This document shows, piece by piece, positions 23,604-36,184 of a DNA stretch of 64,000 nucleotides. The stretch lies in assembly GCA_014058105.1 (NCBI GenBank), contig JACGCM010002552.1, positions 1-64,000 of the forward strand, written 5' to 3'. The notes under the pieces were generated by a model, which saw nothing but the letters and a program-made list of their open reading frames with translations, searched no databases and was not told the DNA's origin. The position numbers were made by a program, and so were the translations under genes. This DNA is from Kingdonia uniflora. Its lineage: Eukaryota; Streptophyta; Magnoliopsida; Ranunculales; Circaeasteraceae. The first letter of the stretch is position 1. Every line of letters starts with the position of its first letter.

Positions 23604-24248
23604 TGTTGAGAATTGAGGTAGCTAGTTTCTCTTCTATGACAAGAACGAATCACGGAAATCGTTGTACAAGGAATAAACCAAACGAAGAAGAAAACAAGGA
23701 TAGAGGATTTATCCGGAGGAGGGAAGTGGAAAACCTTTTCGGATGAAAAACTACTCCCCGCGAACAATCTACTATAAATCAATAGGTTACAATACAATCT
23801 CTCGAGCTTCCCAGAGCTTTAATGGAGTCTCTCAAGCCCTAGTTCCCTCTAGAATTAAACTCACACAAGATGACCTAAGAAACACACCAAGTATCCCTTA
23901 TATAGTTGGAAGGTTATTACATCAATTAGGTCTCAAAGTACGGATCACGAGGCAAGCCAACTTTTTCACTACAACCTTCTAAAATTGTGTTTACGAAGTC
24001 TATTCGAACAGACTTTGAAGTGTATTCAGAACGCGTTTTGAGACTTTTATTCGAATATATTGTTTTTTATTCGAACAGACTCATAAGTCTATTCGAATAA
24101 AGCTTGTTCTGCCTTTTTTGTTTGAACAAACCAAAGTCTATTCAAGCAGAACATTGAAAATCCATATTTTCCTTCCGTCTTCGATCCTCGCTCATCCTAC
24201 GAACTCCAATGAACATCCACGAACATAATTCGAGTTCATTCCTCAAAA
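23604..24248 (-). repeat. Copia 5' LTR (right copy)
   Basis: Pairs with 20011-20640. It shares the TGTTGAG start and the GTCTATTCGAAC-type repeats (about 23990-24150). The final bases read CCTCAAAA where the partner has CCTCAACA, one substitution at the terminus. It is followed directly by the CAAAT target duplication. Confidence 0.9.
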
Positions 24249-24351
24249 CAAATATTTTCCAGGAAAGTTAAAGATGTCTGTCAAGATCATGAGAAGTAAA
24301 TAACGTAAACCAATTTTACGACTAAATATTTATGTGCAAAAACTAAAATAT

Positions 24352-24543
24352 TTAACTTACGCTAATCCTTGGATTCAATTGCAATGCTGAATCTTTTTCG
24401 TCAATGTAGTAAAACATCGGTTGCACGATGACCATATGTAGATGAGTGATTAAGCTATGATTAGGCATGTAATCATACACAGTAAGTTTTTCATCCCCTC
24501 CTACATATAATCCCCTTAGACTCAATAAATTAGTGTGTCTCAC
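24352..24543 (-). pseudogene. Receptor-like kinase pseudogene, N-lobe part
   Basis: A 63-codon minus-strand stretch with MRHTNLLSLRGLYVG, DEKLTVYDYMPNHSLITHLH. This is the subdomain IV-V region of a plant receptor-like kinase, immediately before the part that continues at 20005. About 100 bp of unrelated or decayed sequence separates it from the Copia right end. Subdomains I-III were not found upstream. Confidence 0.75.
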
Positions 24544-24796
24544 TCTTCTGAGTATCTATACTTCAATCGCGAATTCCATTTCGGCCTTAGCCGTCATGGC
24601 TTTTAATTATTTCACCGCTATCTGGATGAAGAATCCATGAGAGTAGATAATTGTAAAATTCATTAATAATTAGTATTAAGTAATACATGTTTCACCATTC
24701 TCTTGCTTCAATAAGTAATTAATGGTGACTCATACATCCATAATATCACTAAAGTTTAGATACTACTACACTTGATCAACAGGCGAATCATACCTG

Positions 24797-25866
24797 TCAA
24801 TCTCTTAAGCATGTACTGTGATATTCATGGTTGCACGGCATTTCAGTGACCTCTGCATTTCCTAGTATCTTCAAGCACCTTGCTTCGTTGCCTTCACCAA
24901 TAACTTTTGTAACTAACTGTTCAACCGCTGCTTCACTTGCAGGATAGTAGTAATAAAAAAACTCCATCAGTTCATTGGTACTTTCTTCATTAACAGTTTC
25001 TTCCATCGATTCACTATCTATATTACTCGGTGGGTCTTCTAGTATCCTTTGTGATGAGATATTATTTGCTACATTGTTATAGCCTGAGAATCGTTGATGC
25101 TCCTGTAATGCCATTATCGGGGACGCAATAAAGTTGACATTGTGATTAGGTTATATTGTTGTTAATATTTCTATTGCAACAACAACTTCATCAATCCCCA
25201 TGTCTTGTGCATCCTTAGCAACATGCCTTGCGTAACTAAAAATTTGATTTTTATGTATCCGCAAAAAATTATTGGGAATATTGATATCCATAGCAGCCGT
25301 CTATCTTTCGAGGTCATTGATAATTTTCCAGCATTGTTGGGCGTAAAAAAAATCAAGAAAATCAAGCAAACACGTCCAAATAATTGACGGCCTTTGCACG
25401 TTAATGTTTATTTGGAGTTCGTCATCGTTTGTTTCATGAATCGTCTGCAAAACATTAGTAATGTGTAGATCAACAAAACAGTTCACATCTTGGGTCCTTG
25501 CAACTCGTACATCCAAAACCTCCCTGGTAATTTCAATTATCCCCAGTACCCGTATATCCGAAATTAATGAAGCCATACTATCAAAACTGCAAGAAAACAC
25601 AAATCTTAATTAATAACCAAATCATTGAAACTTAACTCATAATTAATGATAAAAGGGTACATACACACAGAGTACCTTTGCAGACAATTTTCCTGTAATT
25701 GGTATTTGTTGACTGATTTGTGATACGATTGTGAAGAATCCTCAAAACCACATGATGGTTTTAAGTTCTGAGAAGAAGAAAAGAGATGGATTTTCTGAAA
25801 TCGAATGAAGCATTGTTCCCACGATTGGTACAATTTATCATCGCTGAAGAGTCGCGTCTTTTCCAT
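24797..25866 (-). pseudogene. RING-type E3 ubiquitin ligase pseudogene
   Basis: On the minus strand, exon 1 is 25866-25676 and exon 2 runs from 25586 to about 24797. The join keeps frame (GT-AG). The product has a divergent N-terminal half, then RPSIIWTCLLDF, MDINIPNNFLRIHKNQIF, DAQDMGIDEVVVAIEIL and a partial RING with TEMPCNHEYHSTCL. A TAG after NDLER (near 25300), a TAA after the VAIEIL stretch and the loss of the first RING cysteine pair make it a pseudogene. Intact relatives are cytosolic ubiquitin ligases that take part in protein turnover. It lies antisense within EDM2 intron 1, next to the kinase remnant. Confidence 0.7.
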
Positions 25867-25999
25867 CTGAGAGTTGCATTTTCAATTTACATGGAGTTTT
25901 TGCAGAACTTTAATTTTGTCAGATTTCAAACAAATTAACACGTGTCACTTTATTATTGGTTGGAGGGATGCCATTTACTAATATAAAAATAATATAAAT

Positions 26000-28970
26000 G
26001 CAAATATCATAATGAACAATTATATGCATGGCTTAATTTAATGAAGAATGAGAAACTATATTAGTTTGTTCAAAGTTTAGAGCACTATTAGTGGAGAATT
26101 TAAATAAAATGAACCCGAGTTTAGAAACAAGACAAAGATAAGAGATATTTGTTAGAGAAAGCTTATAGAACATGCACTTATTCAAGAATTGGGCCCATAA
26201 AGAAGCAATAGTCACATTGGAACATCTAGATATTCAACCACAATGGTATTAACATCATTACAGTATTACAAGAAGTTTGTAATTGATGTTTTAGTTGCAT
26301 AACACTACAAAACCTATTAAATCACCTTTTGGAAATAAAAAAAACTATTTCGCAGCCTTCATTTTTTTCTTAATCAAACTCACTACTAAAAAAGAATATG
26401 CAAGTCTTGATTTGCTTCATAATTTGTGAGACTCGCTAATATAAGTGGAGGGCATGTAGGATAACATAGATTTTGGTACTGACTTAAAGTACAATTTTCC
26501 ACTTTCTAATATTGGATGTGAACCTTTTTTTTGTATCATATGCTCTACCACTCTCTTCATAATGTGGTGGGGAACTTCGTATAATGTACTCAAACAAATC
26601 TATAATTTATCTTCTATACAAACATGAAAAATGAGATATCTAATGAAACGATCAGAAACATGAAATTATGATGCTTTTATAGACTCAACACTAAATTAGC
26701 TCATACATCAAAACCATATTCCCATGGGAAATTAAACCATGTAATCGAACACAGTAGATATAACATGGTAACACATAATTGTTGTAGCTAGCTAAAAACT
26801 TCTTTCTTCCAAACTCGATCCTGACCCTTTATGCATGTAGCTGTACAAATACTTTACTGAATTTACGCATAAACATATCTCCACGTTAATGCGAAAGTTA
26901 TAATTCTTTAATGACAACGAATTGTATGACATACTCATACTATCATTTATTGGATGTTGATTCTTGGTTACGCACAAGCCGTCTTTGTGACTTGCATTAA
27001 TTGAATAAGTATCAACTCCTTGAAAAAATTGTCATGCACATTTTCTTAAATTCTTTTCCTTCCATTCTTTATCTTCATGCAAAAACAGTTTCGATTTGAT
27101 CGTCGCCTTGGTTAAGAAGTAAAAAATCAAGGGGTCCAAATCTAATAGTGAAACAGAGTTAATAATGAAATGAAGAAAATGATAGAACCTGGAAATTGCT
27201 TCTGCAATAAAATACCAAATTCCTGATTTTTGTGACACACCAAGAACAAAATATTAATAATTATTATTTGATTCAAACAACTTGAGAGAGAGAGGGATAT
27301 ATATAATATAATATATTTATATAATATAATATATATTATATATATAGAGAGAGAACCTTATGTACAAATATATGAATGGTTAGGGAGTCGTCAAACCATA
27401 TATAAGATTTAGAGTAAAGCAAATGATAGAATCACAGAGATGTGAAACTTAGATCTTCAAGTTCTTCGGGGTTCACGAAAGATGAGAGAAAAAAATATTT
27501 TCTAAAGATAAAAAAACTTTTTGGTGGGACTCTTTTAGAGGAGGCTTGCAAAGAGTTGTGATTGAAATCAAGACTTACCATATTGTGAGGAGATATGCGT
27601 CCATTGGAGAGTTAGGTTGGTGTAGTTAATTTACATTGGTGCCCCTTCAGTTTGAAATGATTAATCTAAATATAAAGGGTAATATCAATAAAAAAGCAAA
27701 AAGAGTTGAGATCAAGAGTTGTCTCTTAATAAGTAACACGTGTCGCTTGTAGATTGGTTGGAGGGACCGCCAAAAAAGAGGACCGCGAACCGCGAACACT
27801 ATAAGGGCAATCGGCTTAATAGTATAGATTATATGGTTTTCGTAAGTGATTTTCAGCTATAAAAAAAATACATATATGCTAGGATCCTTGCTTTCTTAAG
27901 GCACCATCTCTATGTATGTACGTACTCACGCTAGACATGCTACCTTTGGGTTATGTCCTTGTTATAAAGGCTTTAATTATGAAAAATGAGATTAAAGTCA
28001 TGGGAATTAGTATAATTATTTTCTTTCCTTCAAAATTTTCATTCCGAAAACCCAAGAATAGCATAAGAAATCCATTAGTTGTTCCTTTGAAAAGCTTTAA
28101 ATTGCCGAGGATGTTGCTTGTAAAGAACCAAAAATTTAATTACCATCTTCTTCATGGTAAACTTTGGGCTAGAGTAAGAGAGATACTAATGACGACTAGG
28201 AGAAATTCTTATAAATTTGGGTTTAAGAAATGAGGATAACAGATGAAGTTTTCAAAAAGAGAAGAAAGGGGTTAGAAGTTGCGAAGATTCCAGTAGAACT
28301 TCAGTTAACAATTTTAATTGTCGAAGAAGATAGACTTTGCGTTAAAGGTAGTTCCATTCCTCTAATAATAAAAAGTTAAGCTCCTACAACTCTAGAATCC
28401 TATTTATAAAAAAGTGAATCTCCAAATATTTTTTTTATAGTTAACTCCAAACTAAAAATAAAAATAAAAATAAAAATAATAATAACCTAGTTGAAAATAT
28501 AAATAAAGTATTAAGTAGGAATTTGAACGGAGTCATCGCTGGCGTTCGGCGTCCCAGTTTTGCATCAATTCATCAGGTGCCAACTCGAGTAAAGTACCCG
28601 ATTTTGCCAATACTTATTTGTGTTTTAATCTTCTTCGCGTGCATCTCTAGCACCTGTATGAGGAACATCCAAGAATGGCAATAAGAAATCCATAAGTGAC
28701 GTCGAAACAACGTAACAAATAGCCTTGTTTATACCAAATGGGAGGAGTTGAGAGAGATAATTAAGATTAAAGAAGAAAAATAAGATTTAGAGAAAATAAT
28801 CAATTATTTAGAGAAAATAATCAATGATATTTGATAAATTAAATGATCCTTAAACAATAAGTAAACTACCTATTTATAGGTTACAAGGTTTAGAGATCTA
28901 GTTAAACTAGGAATCTAAACAAACTTCTAAAATAAACTTAGACTAAAAATAGAAATCTAGCTAAGATAGA
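26000..28970. other. AT-rich intronic DNA, no gene recognised
   Basis: The middle of EDM2 intron 1. It contains an AT-microsatellite with GAGAGA flanks at 27285-27352 and a short AAAAT/AAT repeat near 28455-28486. A 105-codon plus-strand frame at 27916-28233 has basic C-terminal composition but no family signature. The sequence on both sides of the TIR element at 28975 (28870-28971 and 30847-30955) reads like one interrupted AT-rich repeat, possibly an old LTR ending GTGCTACATCA. Confidence 0.5.
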
Positions 28971-28974
28971 CTTA

Positions 28975-30843
28975 GGGGCTGTTTTTTTTTTTTTTATGAT
29001 TTCTGATTACTTATTCTGATTTCTGAATCTAACGTCTGAATGTTGAAGCTGAAATATAAAAAAATATGTTTGTTTTATTGCTGAATCTGAAGTTTGAAAA
29101 CTATCAAATTGTCAAAATTACCCCGTTATTTATTTTTTGAAGAACATGCATTTCCATATCACCCTGTTGAAGCTTGTCCATCAGAAAACCAATGAATTTC
29201 TTCACCTTTGGGCTCGCATCCTCTCCAAATACATCAAACAATGTCGGTCGCAGCTTCCCTACATCAATGTCATCTTTTCCTGTCTTCTGTTTCAGTACTT
29301 CGATCAGAGTTGAAAGAGGCAAAGACCGATTCTTGACGAATCCATGTTCAAAGTCAGCTTCTACTTCACGGGTGTCATCATCATCTTCTTGTCTTCGAGA
29401 ATGTTGTGATGGAAGGTGAATCCCGCGTGATTCAAATGCGCTGTGAACAGTCTGATGTAAAAAGCCTTTGAAGCCTCTGCTTGATTTTTCCTCTCTTTCC
29501 CCTCTTTCCTCTCTTTCCTGCTTGGTGCTTTCACCAATTTGCTCCTTAGCCTCATCGATTAGGCCACCACTGTGGCAAGAGTCCGATACAATTGTTATGT
29601 AACAACCCTCAGGAACCTTATCGACAAACTCCCTGAAGTCATCATCTGTAGAAAGCAAGAGTCCAAACATTCTTCAAATATGTTGTTAAAAGTTAAAGTA
29701 TATATGCCTAAACCTATGTGAACATTGAAGTTAAATCAAAATTCATTACACTATCAATTCTGAAATAAAGTTCAGTGAACTGTTTATACATTCATTCAAG
29801 GCCTACGGGTTGTCTTGTAAATACAGATTTCCTCTTAAAATTCTTTCATTCCATTTGATTGCTTTCTTAGCTATTCTTCCAACAACGACTTGGGAGACAG
29901 GGTGATTTCAGTTAGTTTTCTGGTCCATGAGAAATTTCTATTTCTCTAACGGAGTCTAAAATTGAAAGAGAAAACAGAAGTTAAACTTGAAGTTTTCATT
30001 CATTCAATCCTATGGTGTGTTTGATCTACCGATTTGAGCATTTATAAGATTAGCCCCTATGCAAATTATGATTGAATTAAGCATGTACAACCCATAGATC
30101 CAAATCTAAACACGAAATAAAACAATGAAAACACATACATACACATACACATTCACACACACCTGTGATGAGATTCATATAAGAAGGCACGATACACTCA
30201 TACCCAGTATCATCATCCTCTCCAGTCTCAGCAGGTAACCTAGTCCCATGACCACTATAATGAAAGAAGAAGAAATCACCTTCCGCAGATCCAATCAATT
30301 CCAACAAACCCCTTCTTATGTTCTTTCCAGTTGGTTGAGTATACGATTCATCTGTATCAATTAACAACGTTATATCTTCTTCCGCGAAGCTGTAACGGTT
30401 GATCAAACATTGTTACATTTGTGCATTCGAATCACATCGTTGATGCAACCCTTTAGCTCTGCTTTTGTTCCTGGGTAATTGCATCCGACTAGCAATGCTT
30501 TCTTCGCCATTGTTGTTCAGCTTCACCGAAGGACCTACCTGTTTTATCTCTATCTCTCTTTGTTGATCAATGTATAAAACGAAGAGGAAACAAGACCGAT
30601 AAAACAAGGGTAAATTGGGGTTTACATATTTTCACTTAAGTTTCCGTAACAATCCCGTCAATAAGGAGAATAGAGTTCAGGAAAGCTAGATTTTCTAGCT
30701 TATCTTAAGTTCTGAAAAATGTGGTGTCATTACTAAAAAGAGCTTTTTAGAAATAAAAAACAAACACAACTTATTGTGAAATTTCACTTAATCTAGCCAA
30801 AATAAGGCAATTAAGTTAAATAAACTAAAAAACAAACAACCCC
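28975..30843. mobile_element. TIR transposon (PIF/Harbinger-like) carrying a metacaspase fragment
   Basis: The left end reads GGGGCTGTTTTTTTTT from 28975. The right end, inverted, reads GGGGTTGTTTGTTTTTT and finishes at 30843. Both are flanked by the trinucleotide TTA (28972-28974 and 30844-30846), as expected for PIF/Harbinger target duplication. The interior is a two-exon minus-strand metacaspase fragment with some promoter-side sequence. No transposase is present, so this would be a gene-capturing non-autonomous element. The TIRs are short and partly homopolymeric, which limits confidence. Confidence 0.45.
29104..30510 (-). pseudogene. Type II metacaspase pseudogene, truncated
   Basis: Metacaspases are Arg/Lys-specific cysteine proteases of plant cell death and defence. 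Exon 1 begins at 30510 ([20 protein letters not shown]) and ends near 30164. Exon 2 begins at 29645 and the open frame ends at 29104. The catalytic histidine is in the [14 protein letters not shown] block and the catalytic cysteine in SDSCHSGGLIDEAKEQIG. The linker and a PLSTLIEVLKQKTGKDDIDV stretch follow. An 8-bp insertion after codon 33 or so (near 30405-30415) shifts the frame, and one residue is missing at GYECIVP. The frame stops after the FIGFLMDKLQ region, so the C-terminal p10-like part is absent. It is a captured, inactive fragment. Confidence 0.85.
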
Positions 30844-30964
30844 TTAGACTCAAAATAGAAGTTTAACTAAAATAAACTTAAACTCGAAAGAGGAAAGTAA
30901 AACTCTAAAATTAGAAAGTTTTTTTGGAGTAGAACTCTAGGCTTGATGTGCTACATCAATAAAT

Positions 30965-31083
30965 TAGGATGAAAAACTAGCTTAGCTGGTGAATTATAGA
31001 GGACTTAAGATCATAGACTTGAGTTCAATTCATGTTGGCACGAAGTTGTTGGCTTGTTTAAGACGCTCTCAAAAAAAAAAAAT
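30965..31083 (+). mobile_element. Probable tRNA-derived SINE
   Basis: A TAGCTTAGCTGG (pol III A-box type) starts at 30978 and GTTCAATTC (B-box type) at 31023. An unrelated body and a 3' A-run at 31071-31082 follow. The order and spacing suit a plant tRNA-derived SINE. No target duplication was established. Confidence 0.4.
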
Positions 31084-33325
31084 TGTTTTGTGGAGAGGCT
31101 CTAAATTGCTGAAGAAGTTGATGCAGAAAACCAACTAATCAGGAAAAACAAAATGCCATCTTCTTCATGTCAATCTTTTGACAAAAGTAAGAGGATTTAG
31201 AGAGAGGAGAGGCAAAAAATGACACAAACTTGTATAAAATAAAGATTGATTAAATGTCCGGATCACTTAAAAGCCAAACATAAGTTGTATGTGGAGGGGG
31301 AAAATTCAATACTTGGATATACATGAGTCTCATAGGAGGGAAATATGTTAAACACTAATATGATGTATGCTTGTAAACTAATGTACATGATTTATTGTTT
31401 CAAACAGAATTCTATCATAACTTAACCTCCAACTTCTTATCTCTTTAGTCAGAATTCTATTGATATGTGAGAAGTACTCTTTTTGAATCAGTAAGATGTA
31501 TCCTCGAAGACTTACTACCTAACCATTGATTTTCAAAGCTTCTTGAAGATTGAAATTGTTCTTTTACAATATTATAGGAGAGCTGGATAGATACTCAATA
31601 TACTTATAATTCTGTTTTATATCCCTTCAACTTTTTACTTTGATTTTTCTACAGTTGCGAGGGAAGGTGCATGAGATCTTTTCATGCATTGATAGGAACT
31701 GGGGCAGACTCACACTGTAATACACTTGGATTTTCTAGAGCTCAATTAGAGGTTTGTTCCTTTGTGATTTTTATATTTTATTTTCACTTTGCTTTCATAA
31801 TAGAAGAAGTATGTCCTAAACTCCTAATATTTGGAAGACAAAGAAGATAAAATTATCAATTGCCTTTACAATATATATGGTGTTTTCAGGTTGTCAAGAA
31901 ATTTTTGTGTCTCAACTGTAAATATAAGATTCACACATGCTATGCTTGTGGAAAGCTGGGTTCTTCTAATAAATCTTCTGGTGCGGAGGTATGCAAGGTT
32001 GCACACGTTTATAGTTTTATTTATATTTTAAATATATAGAAAAAACTATTTTGTAGCTAATTCTTTGTTGTCCTATTTGTTTCTGGTTACTCTATGATTT
32101 AATACCTGTTCATTCATTTTTTTTCTCCATTTTAATTTATAAAGAATGCATGTTTTCCATGATTCTTAAATGAAATTCTGTCCTTGACTATTCTCTTAGT
32201 AAAAGGAAGCATCATAGTCAATTTCTATGGAGAATGTATGTTTTCTGTGATTCTTTATTGAAATCCTATCGTCAACCATCTCCTGCATAAAAGACATCAG
32301 TCATTCTTTACATTTGTTGCTTCAACAAAGGGAAATTGGTTAGATATATATTTCATATCTATCACTGTGTATTATCCTTATTATTGCAATTAGATATATG
32401 TATTTTATATATAAAAATCGTGTTCCAGGTTTTTTCTTGTGTCTTTGCAACGTGTGGTCATTTCTATCACCCAAAATGTGTAGCAAAGCTTTTGCACATA
32501 GAGAATGACTCTGAAGCAAAAGAATTCGAAAAAAAGATTGCTGCCGGAGAATCCTTCGCGTGTCCCGTACATAAGTGCCATATCTGTAATCAATAGGAAG
32601 ATAAGGATGTTGAAGAAATGCAATTTGCAGTATGTAGGCGTTTCCCGAGATCATATCACGGGAAGTGCTTACCTAGGTACTAAAAGTGTATTCACAGTTT
32701 TATCCAGTGCCCATTTCACTGAAATTGAAGTTTTAGTGGTTAATAGTTGAAACTTGTTGCTTTTATTGGAAAGATTGCTTTTCAGGACAGTGAGAATGAA
32801 GATATTACTACAAGGGCTTGGAATGGTCTGCTGCCAAATAACCGCATCTTAATATATTGCGTGTAAGATTTCATTATATAGCACCCTGAAATGCCTATCC
32901 CTGATCATTTGTAGTAAGGGCTACCATAGAGCATGCTGGATAGCCTACTCAGAACAAGGAGGAAAAGCCTAAATATTTTATATAACATAGTTACTATCAA
33001 CTCAGAAACTTGAGATAATCAATTCTATTATGGTGGTTCATATATGTGCTTATAATAATTATTTCTACAATATATATTCACCTTTCCGAATCAAAACTAT
33101 AAAGCATAAAACTGAAATAGATGGATCTCCGTCATAAGTTAGATCATTTTAAGTCTCCTAATTGTTGGTAGCTTGTGCTTTTGTATTTGGGCTATTTGGC
33201 GCGTCAGTAGCACTTACTCCTCCTCCGGCTGCAAGGTGCTTTACAAGTTCTTCCTTTCTTAAATCTTTTTCTTACCATTTTCCTTCAAACTATCCTATAT
33301 GTCTATTAACAACTGCTCTAAATAG

Positions 33326-33724
33326 GGACCATGAGATTGATGAAGAGATTGGGACACCAATTAGAAATCATATCAAATTTCCATTCGACAAAAGACCACA
33401 ACTGTCTAATCTACAATCAATCAAATCAAAAATGAGAAAGTTGGTTGCTGATGACTTCGCCGGTGAAAGAAACGTGGCAAAGACGTCAAAATCCTTTGGA
33501 AGTATGTCTGTAGAAGCTAAAAGTGCCGGCTCTAATCTAAGAAGAAGAGAGACACATGCTTTTGGACGAAGAGTTAGACCTTTGGAGAAATCCAGATTGA
33601 CCGATGCCTCAAGAAAGTCTTTTAAAGAAGGCATCATCAAATCTGTGTTAGGGAAGATACCAAGACCTTCTATGGTAGATGATAGCAGGAGCGAGCCTTC
33701 GTTAGATGCTAAAGATAAAAATAG
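33326..33724 (+). other. EDM2-like exon 6 with nuclear-type basic region
   Basis: The largest internal exon, 399 bp. It starts with the conserved HEIDEEIGTPIRNHIKFP block, then becomes rich in lysine, arginine and serine. Clusters such as RRRETHAFGRRVRP could serve as nuclear localisation signals. The open frame extends upstream of the acceptor to 33162, but that part is intronic by comparison with the family. Confidence 0.7.
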
Positions 33725-36184
33725 GTAAGATAGTTTCTTCAAGTTGGCATACTGCTTTGAAAGCAATTATTGATAAGTTCAAATGCTTGGCGATTGAAAA
33801 CTAATGCTTTACAAAGTTTGCTAAAGCGAAAATTGCTAAATTCAGCTCTTTTTTGTAATTTTTGTTAATTAAAAGCTTACTTATTATTTGTTCATTTCAT
33901 CAGGACCTTTTAAAATTAGATTTGGATGTGGAAACAAATGAAATATCAGAAAGACTCTGGTAGAAGAAATTTATTTATTTATTTGGGCAATGAGAAATGC
34001 CATAAGCAAGGTTTTCAACTAGAAAAGTAAATTTATTGCATTTCAAGTTTGCCAAATAAGTATAATATATTATTTTAATCGCTTTCGTAAAATGCAATTT
34101 TGTGAATGCACTCATAATCAGATATAAACAATGTCAAAGTGGACTGAAGTAGAGGTTTTTACTGTAAAATATTTATTTTTTACATTTCAGCTTTGGGCTT
34201 ATAGACTGTGTCCATTTGTAATATTTATTGTCTGAATGCAGGATCATCGCACTAATGGAAAGCAAATCATCCTCAATTACCAAGGAAGATGTCACTAGGA
34301 ATCACATATTTCCATCCACGCATGCAAACTCTTCAAAACACTCAATTGACAAGATTACTATGGGGATGGTGGAAGGTTACGTTAGGGTGAACACTATGTT
34401 CCACTGTAACAGTGCAATCTTTTTAAATTTGAATTATTCATGCTTTACCATCCGTATTTTGACAGGCTGTTAGAACGGCTTTGGAGATGCTAGAAAATGG
34501 TGGTCATGTTGAGGATGCTAAAGCTGTTTGTGGACCCGAAATTATCCACCAGATAATTAGGTCGAAGGTGCTTTCTCATTTTCAACCTATTTATTCTTAA
34601 ATCATTTTTCTTCGTAAATGTGCATGTAATTGTGTCGGTTGATGTAACACCTATGTTGATATGTACTTACTGCTTCGCATCATCTTACACAACTACTATA
34701 CTACTTCATTGCAATCTGTACATATTATACGTAAAGTATATCACAATCATGACTGGTTGAACCTGATCTATTAGGCTACTGGGTTTTATTTAAAGGAATC
34801 TTGTGAGTTGTGAGTACCTGGTGAGGTGGGGCAAAGCTTTCCAAAGCTGCTTTATTCGTTTTTGCTCTTCCCATTTTGTCTCTCTCATATTTCTAAGAAA
34901 ATCGTGTTCCAGATTTCGTTCTCGGATTTCTCCTCTTTTATTATAACCTCCATCCATTCTCCCCTTTCTCTCCTTGATCTGTGCTAGTCTTAGATCTCTG
35001 ACGTCGGCTTCTGCATTCTTTCTCAGTTGCACGAGTAGAAAGTACATAACCAAAGGAAGGTGCTTAGAACCTTTTTTGAATTAGACTTAATTGGTATATG
35101 TGCTGACATTTCTCAGTGCTATTGCAGAACAAGCTGAGTAGCTATCTTGCACCTTTCCTTCATGGAAAGAGGTATACATCTTATGGACGTCATTTTACAA
35201 ATGTTGATAAGCTTAAAGAGGTGAGTTTTCTTTGCGTTTCAGGGATGCTAAATTATTTATCGTCAAATCTTTACCAAATCCTTTATCATAGCGTAGGGCA
35301 ATGAAACAAAAAGTACAGGCACAAATGGAGGTCGTAATTGTAACAACACTAAAAGTTTCTAATTTTTCAATGAAAATAAAAGTCATTATTTCATTAGGTA
35401 AGTGTTTCTGAAGTTTAGACTTGATGTACTTCAATTGAGTTTCGTAAACTTGTAGCTAGAAACTTGTTTGATTTTTCCTTGCCAATTCATAATCGGTTAG
35501 TTTCACCAACTTTGTTTCAAACTCTACAAAGAAAAAATGCAGCTGCGAAATTAAATTTCTCCATAACATATCAGTAAGTATGCATGAACCCACTGTCAAA
35601 AAATGTCCACTATCACCCTTTTTTCCTGACCATTGTGATCCTGTCTACCACCTCATTTGGGAGCCTAGTTCTCTTTAGAATTAACAAATAATAAGCAATT
35701 GCCAAAAAGGATCTAATATATTTTGAATTTTGAAATATTGATCCACTGGTGCAAGCATGAGTGCCAGATATACGGGCATATAAAGACTAACTTATATCAA
35801 GTGAGGGGCACTGCACATCCACTAGTTGAGAGAAATGTGATTATTACGTTGAAGCCAACAGAAGATGACTAGTTAGAACATCTTATGTTGCTCTTAGCGT
35901 ATTGGAATTTTGATGTATTTATATGCTAATATTCAGTAAGTTCTGGAACTTTATTTTCAATAGCGCATTTCCTGATTTACAGATCGTTGACAGACTTCAT
36001 TGGTATGTACAGAATGATGATACAGTAAGAACTTCTACTTAATATTTATTTTTCCTTGGATTATGTATATCAATTTTTTTTATTTCTCAATTGGTGAAAA
36101 AAAATATAGTCTAAATTGTAACATTGCAATTGTTCGATCCAATTATATTGTTTTTGAAAGGTAAGCCGGTTTTGGAGATCCGTA

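Larger units (their letters stand above)
20006..24253 (-). mobile_element. Copia-type LTR retrotransposon with CAAAT target duplication
   Basis: A minus-strand element at 20011-24248 flanked by the 5-bp direct repeat CAAAT (20006-20010 and 24249-24253). The LTRs are 20011-20640 and 23604-24248. They begin TGTTGAGAATTGAGG, and the left one ends CCTCAACA. A purine tract (AAGTGGGAGATTG on the minus strand) abuts the left LTR. A primer-binding site resembling the initiator-tRNA-Met type (TTGGCATCAAAGCG) abuts the right LTR. The insertion split a kinase pseudogene. LTR differences of a few percent plus small indels suggest a moderately old insertion. Confidence 0.9.
19044..31654 (+). other. Giant first intron of the EDM2-like gene
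   Basis: The donor GTATGT follows 19043 and the acceptor CTACAG ends at 31654. Joining them restores the codon for the second cysteine of the PHD finger (LCCEGRC), which fixes the junction. The 12.6-kb intron holds an antisense kinase pseudogene split by a Copia element, an antisense RING-ligase pseudogene, a TIR element with a metacaspase fragment, and a probable SINE. Arabidopsis EDM2 itself acts on genes with heterochromatic transposon-bearing introns. Confidence 0.85.

Noticed and set aside
28720..30955. A complete LTR retrotransposon around the metacaspase element
   Set aside because: Flanking sequence looks like one interrupted repeat ending GTGCTACATCA, but no start, partner LTR, primer site or target duplication was found.
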